In this document: in pieces, positions 1-7,807 of the stretch
How the letters are laid out: every line of letters begins with the position of its first letter
How positions within the stretch are numbered: the stretch's first letter is position 1
From: Streptomyces sp. NRRL F-6492
GTDB lineage: Bacteria > Actinomycetota > Actinomycetes > Streptomycetales > Streptomycetaceae
Length of the DNA: 41,579 bases
Assembly: GCF_001280125.1 (NCBI RefSeq)
Contig: NZ_LGEG01000284.1
Location: forward strand, 1-41,579
Direction: 5' to 3'
Notes under the pieces: generated by a model
Databases searched by the model: none
What the model was told of the DNA's origin: nothing
The model's input: the letters and a program-made list of their open reading frames with translations, nothing else
Position numbers and translations under genes: made by a program

Positions 1-72
1 ATTTAGGTTTTGTTTTACTTTTACAACCGCGGGGGGGCCGACCCCCCACCCCCCCCCGCCCCCCCCCCCAAA
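1..72. other. AT-rich stretch followed by G and C homopolymer runs
   Basis: The first 28 bases are strongly AT-rich with runs of T. They are followed by seven G, six C, then eight- to eleven-base C runs up to the A-rich sequence before the first gene. Nothing else in the window has this composition. It may be low-quality sequence at a contig end, or a genuine G/C-rich hairpin (GGGGGG against CCCCCC around 31-47) with miscalled homopolymers. Confidence 0.6.
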
Positions 73-82
73 AGGAACCGCC

Positions 83-700
83 ATGACCGCGTCCACCACC
101 CTGCGCGAAGTGATCGGCCTCCCCCAGGAGCCGCCGCGCCTGAGCGAGTCGGTCCTGATCATGATCGACTTCCAGAACACCTACCGGACCGGCGTCATGC
201 GGCTCGACGGGGCCGAGGAGGCCGTGGCCGCCGGCGCCCGGCTGCTCGCGGCCGCCCGCGCCGCCGGCACGCCGGTCGTCCACGTCGTCAACGACGGCGG
301 CGAGGGCACCCCGTACGACATCCGGGCCGAGATCGGCTCGCCCAGCGACGAGGTCGCCCCGATCGAGGGCGAGAGGGTGGTCGTCAAGCGGTTCCCCGAC
401 GCTTTCCACGCCACGGAGCTCGAAGAGGTCCTGAAGGACCTCGGCGCCACCGGCGACCTGGTCCTCACCGGTTTCATGACTCACCTGTGCGTCCTGTTCA
501 CCGCCCAGGGCGCCTTCAACCGGGGCTACCGCCCGACCGTCGTCGCCGAGGCCACCGCCACCCGGCCCCTGGCGGCGCCGGACGGCACCGTCCTGTCGTC
601 GGACGCGCTGGCGGCCGCGAGCCTGACGACGGTCTCCGACCTGTTCGGCACGGTGGTCCGCACGGTCGGCGAACTCGTGGACCCCGTGCCGGTCGCCTGA
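83..700 (+). CDS. Isochorismatase-family cysteine hydrolase
   Basis: This 205-residue cytosolic hydrolase has the complete triad of the isochorismatase/nicotinamidase superfamily: Asp29 in MIDFQN, Lys102 in VVVKRFPDAF and Cys136 in GFMTHLC. The family hydrolyses amide, ether or ester bonds in small metabolites such as nicotinamide, isochorismate, N-carbamoyl compounds or biuret. The sequence does not say which one applies here. Length is normal for a single-domain member. The ATG at 83 follows AAAAGGAA with good spacing, so the start is secure despite the odd upstream DNA. No siderophore or NAD-salvage genes lie next to it, and the next gene begins 159 nt downstream, so it appears monocistronic. 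Confidence 0.9.
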   Translation: MTASTTLREVIGLPQEPPRLSESVLIMIDFQNTYRTGVMRLDGAEEAVAAGARLLAAARAAGTPVVHVVNDGGEGTPYDIRAEIGSPSDEVAPIEGERVVVKRFPDAFHATELEEVLKDLGATGDLVLTGFMTHLCVLFTAQGAFNRGYRPTVVAEATATRPLAAPDGTVLSSDALAAASLTTVSDLFGTVVRTVGELVDPVPVA

Positions 701-726
701 TCCGCCCGGAACGTACGGCACCGGGA

Positions 727-748
727 GTTCACCCGGGGTGCGCCCGGA
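727..748 (+). promoter_or_regulatory. PHO-box-like direct repeat upstream of the yfhO-type gene
   Basis: GTTCACCCGGG at 727-737 is followed directly by GTGCGCCCGGA at 738-748. Two adjacent 11-nt units starting GTTCA-like are the known form of Streptomyces PhoP binding sites. The first unit fits that pattern well, the second only partly. A similar array lies ahead of the GT2 gene at 3446. PhoP control is inferred from pattern alone. Confidence 0.4.
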
Positions 749-859
749 CATCCCCCGCCGATCGGCCGCGGGTCGCCCGCCTCGGCGGTAATGGCGTCCG
801 GCCCGTGCGTGACGACCCCACCTCCGGGCGTTCCGCGCCGTACGACCCCTGGAGGACGT

Positions 860-3409
860 GTGCCCCCCGCCGCCGCGACCGTGCCCGACGAGGCCGAGGG
901 CGAGGAAGAGGCGGACCCCGGGCCCCGGGCCGGGGCCCCGGCCGGGGGAGCGCGGGCCGCGGGCGCCGCCGCCCTGCTCACCGCCGTGCTGTTCTGCCTC
1001 GCCACCGCGCTCTCCCGCAGCCACCCCTTCGGCCCGGTCACCAGGAACGTCGTCGACCTGGGCCAGCAGTACCTGCCGTACCACGCCTACTGGCGCTCCC
1101 TCCTCCTCGGCGAGACGCACGGCGACGCCTTCCTCAACTGGAACTCCGGCTTCGGCTCCGGCTTCCTCGGCGACATCGGCACCTACCTGAGCAGCCCCGC
1201 CGGCCTGCTCGTCGTGTTCTTCCCGGCGGACCGGATCGAGCTCGCGCTGTACGTCGTCACCGCCGTCAAGATCACCGCCGCCGGGGCCGCCATGGCGCTG
1301 CTGCTCCTCCGGCTGCGCCCCGGGCCCCGGCCGGTCGCCGCCGTGCTCGGCACCGCGTACGCCCTCTCGGGCTGGACCCTCAACTTCGGCTCCACCGTCC
1401 CGATGTGGCTCGACGGCCTCGTCGCCCTCCCGCTGCTCTGCCTGGTCGGCGAATGGGCCCGCACCGGCCGCCGCCCCGTCCTCGGGCCGCTCGTCGTCGC
1501 CCTCGCCTGGACCGCCAACTTCTACACCGCGTACATGGCGACCCTCGGCGCGGCCGTCGTCCTCGCCGTCCGGCTGCTCACCGCCGAGGAGACCGCCACC
1601 GCCCGGCGGCGCCTCGCCGGGGCGCTGCGCGCCGCCCGGGGCGTCCTCATCGGCGTCGGACTCGCCGCACCGCTCGTCGCGGTCGTCTTCCTCGGCACGA
1701 AGACCGCCGACCCCACCCCGGAGGTCACCTTCGCGCCCGTGGCCTGGACGGAGGTCCTCGCCCGGTTCCTGCCCGCCACCGCGAGCACGTCCAGCCCCGC
1801 CCTCTTCGTCGGCACGCCCGCCCTCGCCCTCGCCCTGACGCTGCCCTTCAACCGGGCCGTCGCCCCGCGCGTCCGGGCCGCCCTGACGGCCGCCGTCGTC
1901 CTGGTGACGCTCTCCCTCCAGTGGGAGCCCACCCATCTGCTCTGGCACGCGGGGGCCTCGCCCAACGGCGTTCCGTACCGTCAGGCCTTCGTCCTGTGCG
2001 GCCTGCTGCTGATCGCGGCCTGGTTCTCGGTCGCCGGGGGAGTGCCCCGGCCGGCCGCGCTCCTCGGGGGCGGCGCCCTGCTCGGCGCCCTCGCGTGGAC
2101 GGCCCGGGGGAGCGCCGACGTCGACCGGTGGACCTTCCCCGCCTTCGGCGCGGCCGCGCTCCTGGCACTCGTCGCCGCCCTCCTCGCCCTGACGGCCTCC
2201 CGGGCCGGTCGGGCCCTGCCCGTCCTCGCGGCCTCCGGGTCCGGCCGGGTCCTGTCCGCCCTCGCCGTGGTCCTGCTCGTCGCCGCCCAGGGGGGCGAGG
2301 CGGTCGTCACCGGGAAGCGGATCGAGGAGCGGCAGCGGAGCGAGGTCGCCTGGTCGCCCCGGACCGGCCCCTGGCACGAGGCCGTGGCCCGCGAGGCGGC
2401 CCGGGCGGACGCCTGGCCCCGCCACCGCACGGACCCCGGAGAGGTCCCCGGCGGCAACGACGCCCTGCTCGTCGGCGGACAGGGCGCCGAGTACTACAGC
2501 AGCCTCACCTCCGAGGCGACCTCCCGGACCCTCGTCTCCCTGGGCTTCGGCTCCTACGCCAAGGGCCGGCACCCGGTCACCCTCGACAACCCCGTGACCG
2601 ACGCCCTGTTCTCCGTCGGCACCCGGATCCGCTCGCGACCGACGGAGCCGGTACGGCGGGACGCGCCGCCCCGCGCCGCGGTCACCGTCACCACCACCCC
2701 CGTACCGCCCCTGGTCACCGTCCGCCCGTCGCCGCGACCGGCCGGTCCCGCCGGGGACTCCGCCTTCGCCCGGCAGGAACGCCTCCTCGGCGCCTCCGTG
2801 TACGAGCGGCCCGCCCCCCGCCGCACCGGACGCGTCCTCACCGCCCGCTGCCCGGCCGGCTCCCAGGTCTGGTTCTGGGCGCCGGAGTACCGGGGCACGG
2901 CGGCCCTCGCGGGCGAGGAGCCCGTGCGCTTCGACGGCAGGCCACCGGCCGTCACCGCCCCCATGGGCGCCCTCGGCACCGCGCCGGACTCCGGCGAGGT
3001 GCGCGTCGACCTCGGCCCCGAGGGCGAGGTGCGCCTGCCCCGGGAACCGGTCGGCTGCCTGGCCCGCGCCCGCCTCGACGCCGCCGTGGACCGGCTCACC
3101 GCCACCGGCGCCACCCGGGTCAGCACCACCGGACACACCGTCACCGCCGAACTCCCGCCGGGCAGTACGGGCGTCGCCGTCCTCGCAGCGCCCCGGATCT
3201 CCGGCTGGAGGTGCGCCGCCGGGGACGCGGAACTCCGCCCCGCGCGCGCGTACGAGGGCCTGGTCGCCGTCCCCCTCGACGGGCGGGCGGACACCGTCCG
3301 CTGCTCCTTCCGGCCGCCGGGCCTCCGGCTCGGCGGCGCCGTCGGCGCGGCCGCGCTCCTCGCGCTCGTCGCGACGGGCGCCCTGCACCGCGGACGGACG
3401 CGCGGGTGA
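860..3409 (+). CDS. YfhO-family multi-pass membrane protein
   Basis: From the GTG at 860 this is an 849-residue integral membrane protein. An Ala/Pro/Gly-rich N-terminal cytosolic tail is followed by many hydrophobic segments over roughly the first 480 residues, a large extracytoplasmic region, and a final transmembrane helix near the C-terminus (GAVGAAALLALVATGAL). The segment VVDLGQQYLPYHAYWRSLL near the first helix is typical of YfhO/GT-C-like proteins. In Firmicutes these help add sugars to lipoteichoic or wall polymers from lipid-linked donors. GGAGG sits 4 nt before the GTG; an in-frame ATG at 791 lacks such a site. A GT2 glycosyltransferase and a polysialyltransferase-family gene follow, which supports a role in a surface glycopolymer. 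The exact substrate is unknown. Confidence 0.8.
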   Translation: MPPAAATVPDEAEGEEEADPGPRAGAPAGGARAAGAAALLTAVLFCLATALSRSHPFGPVTRNVVDLGQQYLPYHAYWRSLLLGETHGDAFLNWNSGFGSGFLGDIGTYLSSPAGLLVVFFPADRIELALYVVTAVKITAAGAAMALLLLRLRPGPRPVAAVLGTAYALSGWTLNFGSTVPMWLDGLVALPLLCLVGEWARTGRRPVLGPLVVALAWTANFYTAYMATLGAAVVLAVRLLTAEETATARRRLAGALRAARGVLIGVGLAAPLVAVVFLGTKTADPTPEVTFAPVAWTEVLARFLPATASTSSPALFVGTPALALALTLPFNRAVAPRVRAALTAAVVLVTLSLQWEPTHLLWHAGASPNGVPYRQAFVLCGLLLIAAWFSVAGGVPRPAALLGGGALLGALAWTARGSADVDRWTFPAFGAAALLALVAALLALTASRAGRALPVLAASGSGRVLSALAVVLLVAAQGGEAVVTGKRIEERQRSEVAWSPRTGPWHEAVAREAARADAWPRHRTDPGEVPGGNDALLVGGQGAEYYSSLTSEATSRTLVSLGFGSYAKGRHPVTLDNPVTDALFSVGTRIRSRPTEPVRRDAPPRAAVTVTTTPVPPLVTVRPSPRPAGPAGDSAFARQERLLGASVYERPAPRRTGRVLTARCPAGSQVWFWAPEYRGTAALAGEEPVRFDGRPPAVTAPMGALGTAPDSGEVRVDLGPEGEVRLPREPVGCLARARLDAAVDRLTATGATRVSTTGHTVTAELPPGSTGVAVLAAPRISGWRCAAGDAELRPARAYEGLVAVPLDGRADTVRCSFRPPGLRLGGAVGAAALLALVATGALHRGRTRG

Positions 3410-3445
3410 CCGGCCGTCACCGGCTTTCCGGGGAGGACGGCGAAA

Positions 3446-3478
3446 GTTCACCCCGCGTGCACGCGGGGCTCGTTCGGC
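3446..3478 (+). promoter_or_regulatory. PHO-box-like triple repeat with an embedded 18-bp palindrome
   Basis: Three consecutive 11-nt units are visible: GTTCACCCCGC, GTGCACGCGGG and GCTCGTTCGGC. The first two resemble the pair at 727-748. Positions 3451-3468 (CCCCGCGTGCACGCGGGG) also form a perfect palindrome. The site lies 37-103 nt downstream of the yfhO-type gene and about 70 nt before the GT2 start. It could be an operator or a transcription terminator. Confidence 0.4.
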
Positions 3479-3549
3479 CGGAGCGGCGGGCCGTTACCGT
3501 ACCCGCCGTAAACGGGGTTTGACAGTCCGATTCAGTGTGGGGAACCCGA

Positions 3550-4515
3550 GTGCCGAAACTGTCCGTCGTCGTACCGTTCCACAACGTCGGGGCCTACGCC
3601 CCCGACACCCTGCGCAGCCTCGCGAACAACGCCGATCCCGCATTCGAGTTCCTGCTGGTCGACGACTGCTCGACGGACGACACCCCGGAGATCCTCGACC
3701 GCTGGCGCGACCGCCTGCCGAACGCCACCGTCATCCGGCACGAGACGAACCGGGGCGTCGCCCAGGCGCGCAACACCGGGATCGACGCGGCACGCGGCGA
3801 CTACCTCACCTTCCTCGACGGGGACGACTGGTACGCGCCCGGCCACCTGAGCGCCGCCGTCGCCGGGATCTCCGGCCTGGACTGCGACTTCGCCCGCACC
3901 GACCACGTCCTGTCGGAGGGCCGCAGGCGCCAGATCCGCTACGCCCCCGCCCAGCGGCGCGACACCGTGATGGACCCCAGGGACGGCATCTCGCCGGCCG
4001 CCATGGTGACGATGGTGGACTACCCCTTCGTCCCCTTCGGCATCTACAGCAGCCGCCTCTTCGCGCACGGCGCCTCCCGCTTCGAGACGACCCTGAGGAC
4101 CGCCGAGGACCGCCTCTGGATCTGGCGGCTCCACCTCAAGGCCCGCACCTTCGCGGCGCTCTCCCTGCACGGGGTCTTCTACCGGCGGGGCGTCACCACC
4201 TCGCTCACCCAGATCACCGACCACCGGCAGCTGGACTTCATCCCCTCGTACGACCTCCTGCTCGCCGAGGTCTCCGAGGACGCCGAGGCGGACCGCTTCC
4301 TCCCGAAGGCGGTCCGCACGTACTGCGCGATGATCGCCTTCCACATGGGCAAGGCCGAGAAGTACGAACCCGCCGTCGCCGAGCGGCTGCGCGCCGACGT
4401 CGGCGACGCGCTGCGCCGCATGCCGCAGCGGGTCCTCGACGAGACCCTCGCCACCATGGACACCCGCCGCGGCACCCTCCTCCGGGGCCTGCGCGAGGCC
4501 GGAAGGACCGCCTGA
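3550..4515 (+). CDS. Family 2 glycosyltransferase
   Basis: This 321-residue GT-A enzyme begins with the classic GT2 fold (KLSVVVPFHNVG). It has the nucleotide-binding DDCSTD at about 38-43 and the metal-binding FLDGDDWY, with DGDD at 90-93. It should transfer a sugar from an activated nucleotide donor at the inner face of the membrane. GTG 3550 is preferred over the upstream GTG 3535 because GGGGA lies 6 nt before it and homologues begin near PKLSVVVP. The stop is 3 nt from the next ATG, so it is co-translated with the polysialyltransferase-family gene. The two probably act on the same extracellular glycan. Donor and acceptor cannot be read from the sequence. Confidence 0.88.
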   Translation: MPKLSVVVPFHNVGAYAPDTLRSLANNADPAFEFLLVDDCSTDDTPEILDRWRDRLPNATVIRHETNRGVAQARNTGIDAARGDYLTFLDGDDWYAPGHLSAAVAGISGLDCDFARTDHVLSEGRRRQIRYAPAQRRDTVMDPRDGISPAAMVTMVDYPFVPFGIYSSRLFAHGASRFETTLRTAEDRLWIWRLHLKARTFAALSLHGVFYRRGVTTSLTQITDHRQLDFIPSYDLLLAEVSEDAEADRFLPKAVRTYCAMIAFHMGKAEKYEPAVAERLRADVGDALRRMPQRVLDETLATMDTRRGTLLRGLREAGRTA

Positions 4516-4518
4516 ACC

Positions 4519-5910
4519 ATGACCCCCGAGACAGCCCCCCGCACGGCCCCCGCCTCCGTCCCGGTTCCCGACGCCCGTCCCGTCCAGATCTTCCAGGTGT
4601 CCACCCTCTACGGCGCCGCCACCCTGGCCGCCGCCCTCGACGCCGGGCGGTTCGGCCCCCGCGAGGACGCCCGCCGGCTCCTCCTCGTCTCGCACAACGC
4701 CGAGATCCCGGAGACCGCGCTGCGCCTGGAGACCATGACCGGCTACGGGCGGATCGCCGCCCGCTTCGACGGCACCCTCGACTGGAACGAGACGATCCAC
4801 CCGTACCACCCCGCCGCCTGGGCCCCCCGCCCCGAGGAGGCCCCGCTCTGGCAGCGCGTGCTGCGCACCGCCTGGGACCTCGGCGACGCCCCGGTGGAAC
4901 TGGTCGTCGAGTCCATCCAGGTCAACCCCGCGAAGGCGCTCGCCGGCACCTTCCCCGAGAGCTCCCTGCACGTCTACGCCGACGGCCTGATGAGCTACGG
5001 CCCCACCCGCAACGACCTCGCGCAGTCGATCGCCTGCCGCGTCCGCCGGGTCCTCCACCTCGACCTGGTGCCGGGCCTGCGGCCCCTCCTCCTCGCCGAG
5101 TACGGCGTCGAGCCCGAGCTCGTCCCCGACGACGCCTTCCGCGCCGTCCTCGCCGAGATCGCCGAGGAGGCCGCCGACGACCCGGCGATCGCGCGGGCGG
5201 CCGCCGCCGGACCCACGGCCCTCCTGCTCGGCCAGTACCTCGCCGCCCTCGGCCTCCTCACCGCCGAGGAGGAAGAGGAGCTGCACGTGCGGATGCTGCG
5301 CGGGGCGGTCGCCGCCGGGCACCGCTCCGTCGTCTTCAAGCCCCACCCGACCGCGCCCGTCCGCTACTCCCGGGCCCTCGACGAGGAGGCGGAACGCACC
5401 GGCGTGCGCCTGACGGTCCTCGACGGGCCGCTGCTCGCCGAGACCTTCTACGAGCGGTGCCGGCCCCGGCTCGTCGTCGGCTGCTTCTCCACGGCGATGC
5501 TCACCGCCGCCGTCTACTACGGCGTGCCCGTCGCGCGCGTGGGCACGGCAGAGGTGCTCGAACGGCTCACCCCCTTCGAGAACAGCAACCGCGTCCCGCT
5601 CACCGTCGTCGACCACCTCGTCGCGGACCTGGAGCGGGGCGAGGAGCCCGCCGTCCCCGGACCGGCCCCCGCCTCCCTCACGCCCCTGGTCCGGGCCGTC
5701 GGCTACTGCATGCGGCACGCCAGCCACCCGGAGCTCCGGGAGGAGGCGGCCCGCTTCCTGGCCGCCCACCACGACGCCCCCGGCACCGCCCACCACTTCG
5801 ACGCCGAACGGTTGACCCTGCTCGGCCTGCCGGGCGGAGCGACGGCGCCCGCCCCGGGCGGCGGCGCGTCCCGGCTGCGCCGCGGCCTCGCGCGCAGCCG
5901 CCGGGGCTGA
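4519..5910 (+). CDS. Alpha-2,8-polysialyltransferase-family protein
   Basis: This 463-residue protein resembles the bacterial polysialyltransferase family (POLYST), here an actinobacterial branch. It starts with a Rossmann-like IFQVSTLYGAATLAAA. It carries an acidic-Gly motif in YADGLMSYG (Asp155) and an HP motif in FKPHPTAP (His276-Pro277). These two motifs are the known catalytic and donor-binding signatures of bacterial sialyltransferases. The ATG follows GGAAGGA from the end of the GT2 gene. No sialic-acid synthase or CMP-sialate synthetase is in the window, so the donor could be another nonulosonate made elsewhere, such as Kdn for a teichulosonic acid, or a different sugar. A basic C-terminal tail (RLRRGLARSRRG) could hold it to the membrane. 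Confidence 0.75.
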   Translation: MTPETAPRTAPASVPVPDARPVQIFQVSTLYGAATLAAALDAGRFGPREDARRLLLVSHNAEIPETALRLETMTGYGRIAARFDGTLDWNETIHPYHPAAWAPRPEEAPLWQRVLRTAWDLGDAPVELVVESIQVNPAKALAGTFPESSLHVYADGLMSYGPTRNDLAQSIACRVRRVLHLDLVPGLRPLLLAEYGVEPELVPDDAFRAVLAEIAEEAADDPAIARAAAAGPTALLLGQYLAALGLLTAEEEEELHVRMLRGAVAAGHRSVVFKPHPTAPVRYSRALDEEAERTGVRLTVLDGPLLAETFYERCRPRLVVGCFSTAMLTAAVYYGVPVARVGTAEVLERLTPFENSNRVPLTVVDHLVADLERGEEPAVPGPAPASLTPLVRAVGYCMRHASHPELREEAARFLAAHHDAPGTAHHFDAERLTLLGLPGGATAPAPGGGASRLRRGLARSRRG

Positions 5911-5943
5911 GCCGGGACGCACCGCCCGTGACCGCCGCCCCGG

Positions 5944-6714
5944 TCAGCGCCCGGCCGACCTGACCAGGGTGAAGACCGCGCCCTCCGGGTCCGCCACCAC
6001 GGCGAGCCGCCCCGCCGTGCCGTCGCGCGGCGGGGACAGGACCCGTCCGCCGAGCTCCACGACGAGCAGGGCGGCCGCGTCCACGTCGGCCACCTCGAAG
6101 TACGTCATCCAGTGCGGGCCCCGGTCCCGCGGCAGCGCGTCGCCGACACCGTGCAGGGAGGCCACCGGGGTCCCGTCCACGAAGAGCGTCGCGTAGTCGT
6201 CCTCGGGCGAGTCCGCCGGACCCAGCTCGAAGCCGAAGACCGTCCGGTAGAACTTGCCGATCGACGTCTCGTACGTGAGCAGCTCGTTCCACACCGGGGT
6301 CCCCGGCGGTCCCGCCGTCGCCGTGCCGTGGTGCGCCTTCGCCTGCCAGACGCCGAAGACCGCGCCCGTCGGGTCGGAGCAGATCGCCAGGCGGCCCGCC
6401 TCGCCCGCGTCCAGCGGGCCCACCGCCACGGTCCCGCCGCAGCCCCGGATGGACTCGGCGGTCTCGCCGGCGTCCTCGGTGGCCAGGTAGGGGGTCCAGG
6501 CGATGCGCAGGTGCCGGTCGGTCGGCAGTCGGCCGATGCCCGCCACCTCCCTGCCGCCGAGCAGGGCGCGGACGTACGGGCCGAGCTGCTCGGGACCGGG
6601 TACGAACTCCCAGTCGAAGAGCGCGTTGTAGAACTCCTGCGTGGCGTCAAGCCCGTGCACCATCAGGCTCACCCAACAGGGTGTGCCGGGTGGGCGCCGA
6701 GTCGCCTCGGTCAT
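5944..6714 (-). CDS. Tandem VOC (glyoxalase/bleomycin-resistance) domain protein
   Basis: The 256-residue product contains two vicinal-oxygen-chelate domains, about residues 10-125 (PCWVSLMVHGLDATQEFYN) and 137-253 (PVWNELLTYETSIGKFYRT), each ending in the typical DPTGAVFGVWQ or DPEGAVFTLVR strand. Similar two-domain proteins in actinobacteria are often labelled glyoxalase or hydroxylase, but the substrate is not established. They may bind a metal or act as drug-binding proteins. The ATG at 6714 follows a GAGGAGAGG leader. It converges on the polysialyltransferase-family gene with only 33 nt between stops and no clear hairpin. It is divergent from the rhodanese gene, with a 162-nt shared upstream region. 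Confidence 0.85.
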   Translation of the reverse strand: MTEATRRPPGTPCWVSLMVHGLDATQEFYNALFDWEFVPGPEQLGPYVRALLGGREVAGIGRLPTDRHLRIAWTPYLATEDAGETAESIRGCGGTVAVGPLDAGEAGRLAICSDPTGAVFGVWQAKAHHGTATAGPPGTPVWNELLTYETSIGKFYRTVFGFELGPADSPEDDYATLFVDGTPVASLHGVGDALPRDRGPHWMTYFEVADVDAAALLVVELGGRVLSPPRDGTAGRLAVVADPEGAVFTLVRSAGR

Positions 6715-6876
6715 CGTCACCCTCTCCTCGGACCATCGTCGTGGCCGTGCCCCCGTCCGATGGTGAAACCGGTGGTGGCGCGGTGCGCACGGGCCGTGTC
6801 GGGTGCCGGTGCGCTCCCGTGGGAAAGACGCCGGGTCCGTCCCGCGCGGCCGTGCGGCTGCGCGAGTATGGCATCC

Positions 6877-7704
6877 ATGAAGCCCATCATCTCCGCAAGC
6901 GAACTGCCGAGCGAGTCGGCCGGGGTCCGGCCGCCGGCCCTCCTGGACGTCCGCTGGGCGCTCGGCGGCCCGCCCGGACGGCCCGCCTACGAGGCCGGCC
7001 ACCTGCCCGGCGCGGTCTACGTCGACCTGGACACGGAACTCGCGGGACCGCCCGGCGGCGGCGGCCGCCACCCGCTGCCCGACCCGGAGGCCTTCGGCGC
7101 CGCGATGCGCCGCGCGGGCGTCTCGGCGGACCGGCCGGTCGTGGTCTACGACGGCGGCTCCGGCTGGGGCGCCGCCCGCGCCTGGTGGCTGCTGCGCTGG
7201 GCGGGCCACCCGGACGTGCGGGTCCTGGACGGGGGCCTCGCGGCCTGGACGGGCGAGCTGACGGAGAAGGTCCCCGTGCCCGAGCCGGGCGACTTCCGGC
7301 CGCGGCCGGGCGCCCTCGGCCTGCTCGACGCGGACGGGGCGGCGGCGCTGGCCCGCTCGGGGCTGCTCCTGGACGCGCGGGCGGCCGAGCGCTACCGCGG
7401 GGACGTGGAGCCGATCGACCGCGTCGGCGGCCACATCCCGGGCGCGGTCTCGGCCCCGACGACCGAGAACGTCGACGCCGGGGGCCTCTTCCTGGCCGCC
7501 GACGCCCTGCGGGACCGGTTCGCCGCCCTGGGCGCGGCCGAGGGGACCCCGGTCGCGGTCTACTGCGGCTCCGGCGTCTCCGGCGCCCACGAGGTCCTCG
7601 CCCTGGAGATCGCCGGCATCCCGGCGTCCCTCTACGCCGGCTCCTGGTCGGAGTGGTCCGCCGACCCGTCCCGCCCGGTGGCCACGGGCCCCGACCCGCT
7701 ATAG
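6877..7704 (+). CDS. sseA: Two-domain sulfurtransferase (rhodanese / 3-mercaptopyruvate type)
   Basis: The 275-residue protein has an inactive N-terminal rhodanese domain and an active C-terminal one. The latter bears Cys230 in the loop CGSGVSG, closest to 3-mercaptopyruvate sulfurtransferases. It moves sulfur from thiosulfate or 3-mercaptopyruvate to cyanide or thiol acceptors in the cytosol. Family hallmarks GHLPGAVYVDLDTEL and GGHIPGAV are present. There is no convincing ribosome site. ATG 6877 is chosen because recalled homologues begin M-x-PIIS; ATG 6868, three codons upstream, is the alternative. TATGGC just upstream could be a -10 for a short-leader or leaderless message. A strong hairpin follows at 7732. 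Confidence 0.85.
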   Translation: MKPIISASELPSESAGVRPPALLDVRWALGGPPGRPAYEAGHLPGAVYVDLDTELAGPPGGGGRHPLPDPEAFGAAMRRAGVSADRPVVVYDGGSGWGAARAWWLLRWAGHPDVRVLDGGLAAWTGELTEKVPVPEPGDFRPRPGALGLLDADGAAALARSGLLLDARAAERYRGDVEPIDRVGGHIPGAVSAPTTENVDAGGLFLAADALRDRFAALGAAEGTPVAVYCGSGVSGAHEVLALEIAGIPASLYAGSWSEWSADPSRPVATGPDPL

Positions 7705-7731
7705 CGCGTACGGGCGGGCAACGGACATGAC

Positions 7732-7763
7732 GGGGCCCGCGCCGTGACCACGGCGCGGGCCCC
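7732..7763. terminator. Bidirectional terminator hairpin between sseA and sepH
   Basis: A perfect 13-bp stem (GGGGCCCGCGCCG at 7732-7744 pairing with 7751-7763) closes a 6-nt loop, TGACCA. It sits between convergent genes, so it probably serves both. A pyrimidine-rich CTCTCC follows on the plus strand. Confidence 0.85.
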
Positions 7764-7807
7764 TCTCCGTACACCTCGTGACACCTCGTGCGCCTCCGTG
7801 ACGGAGG

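Noticed and set aside
10..3522. An 1170-codon plus-strand frame across the hydrolase and YfhO genes
   Set aside because: Its translation is Arg/Pro-rich, as typical of the wrong frame in high-GC DNA; the real genes have catalytic motifs and membrane helices.
3519..3524. TTGACA as a -35 box for the GT2 gene
   Set aside because: There is no acceptable -10 at 16-19 nt, and the start codon follows within 31 nt.
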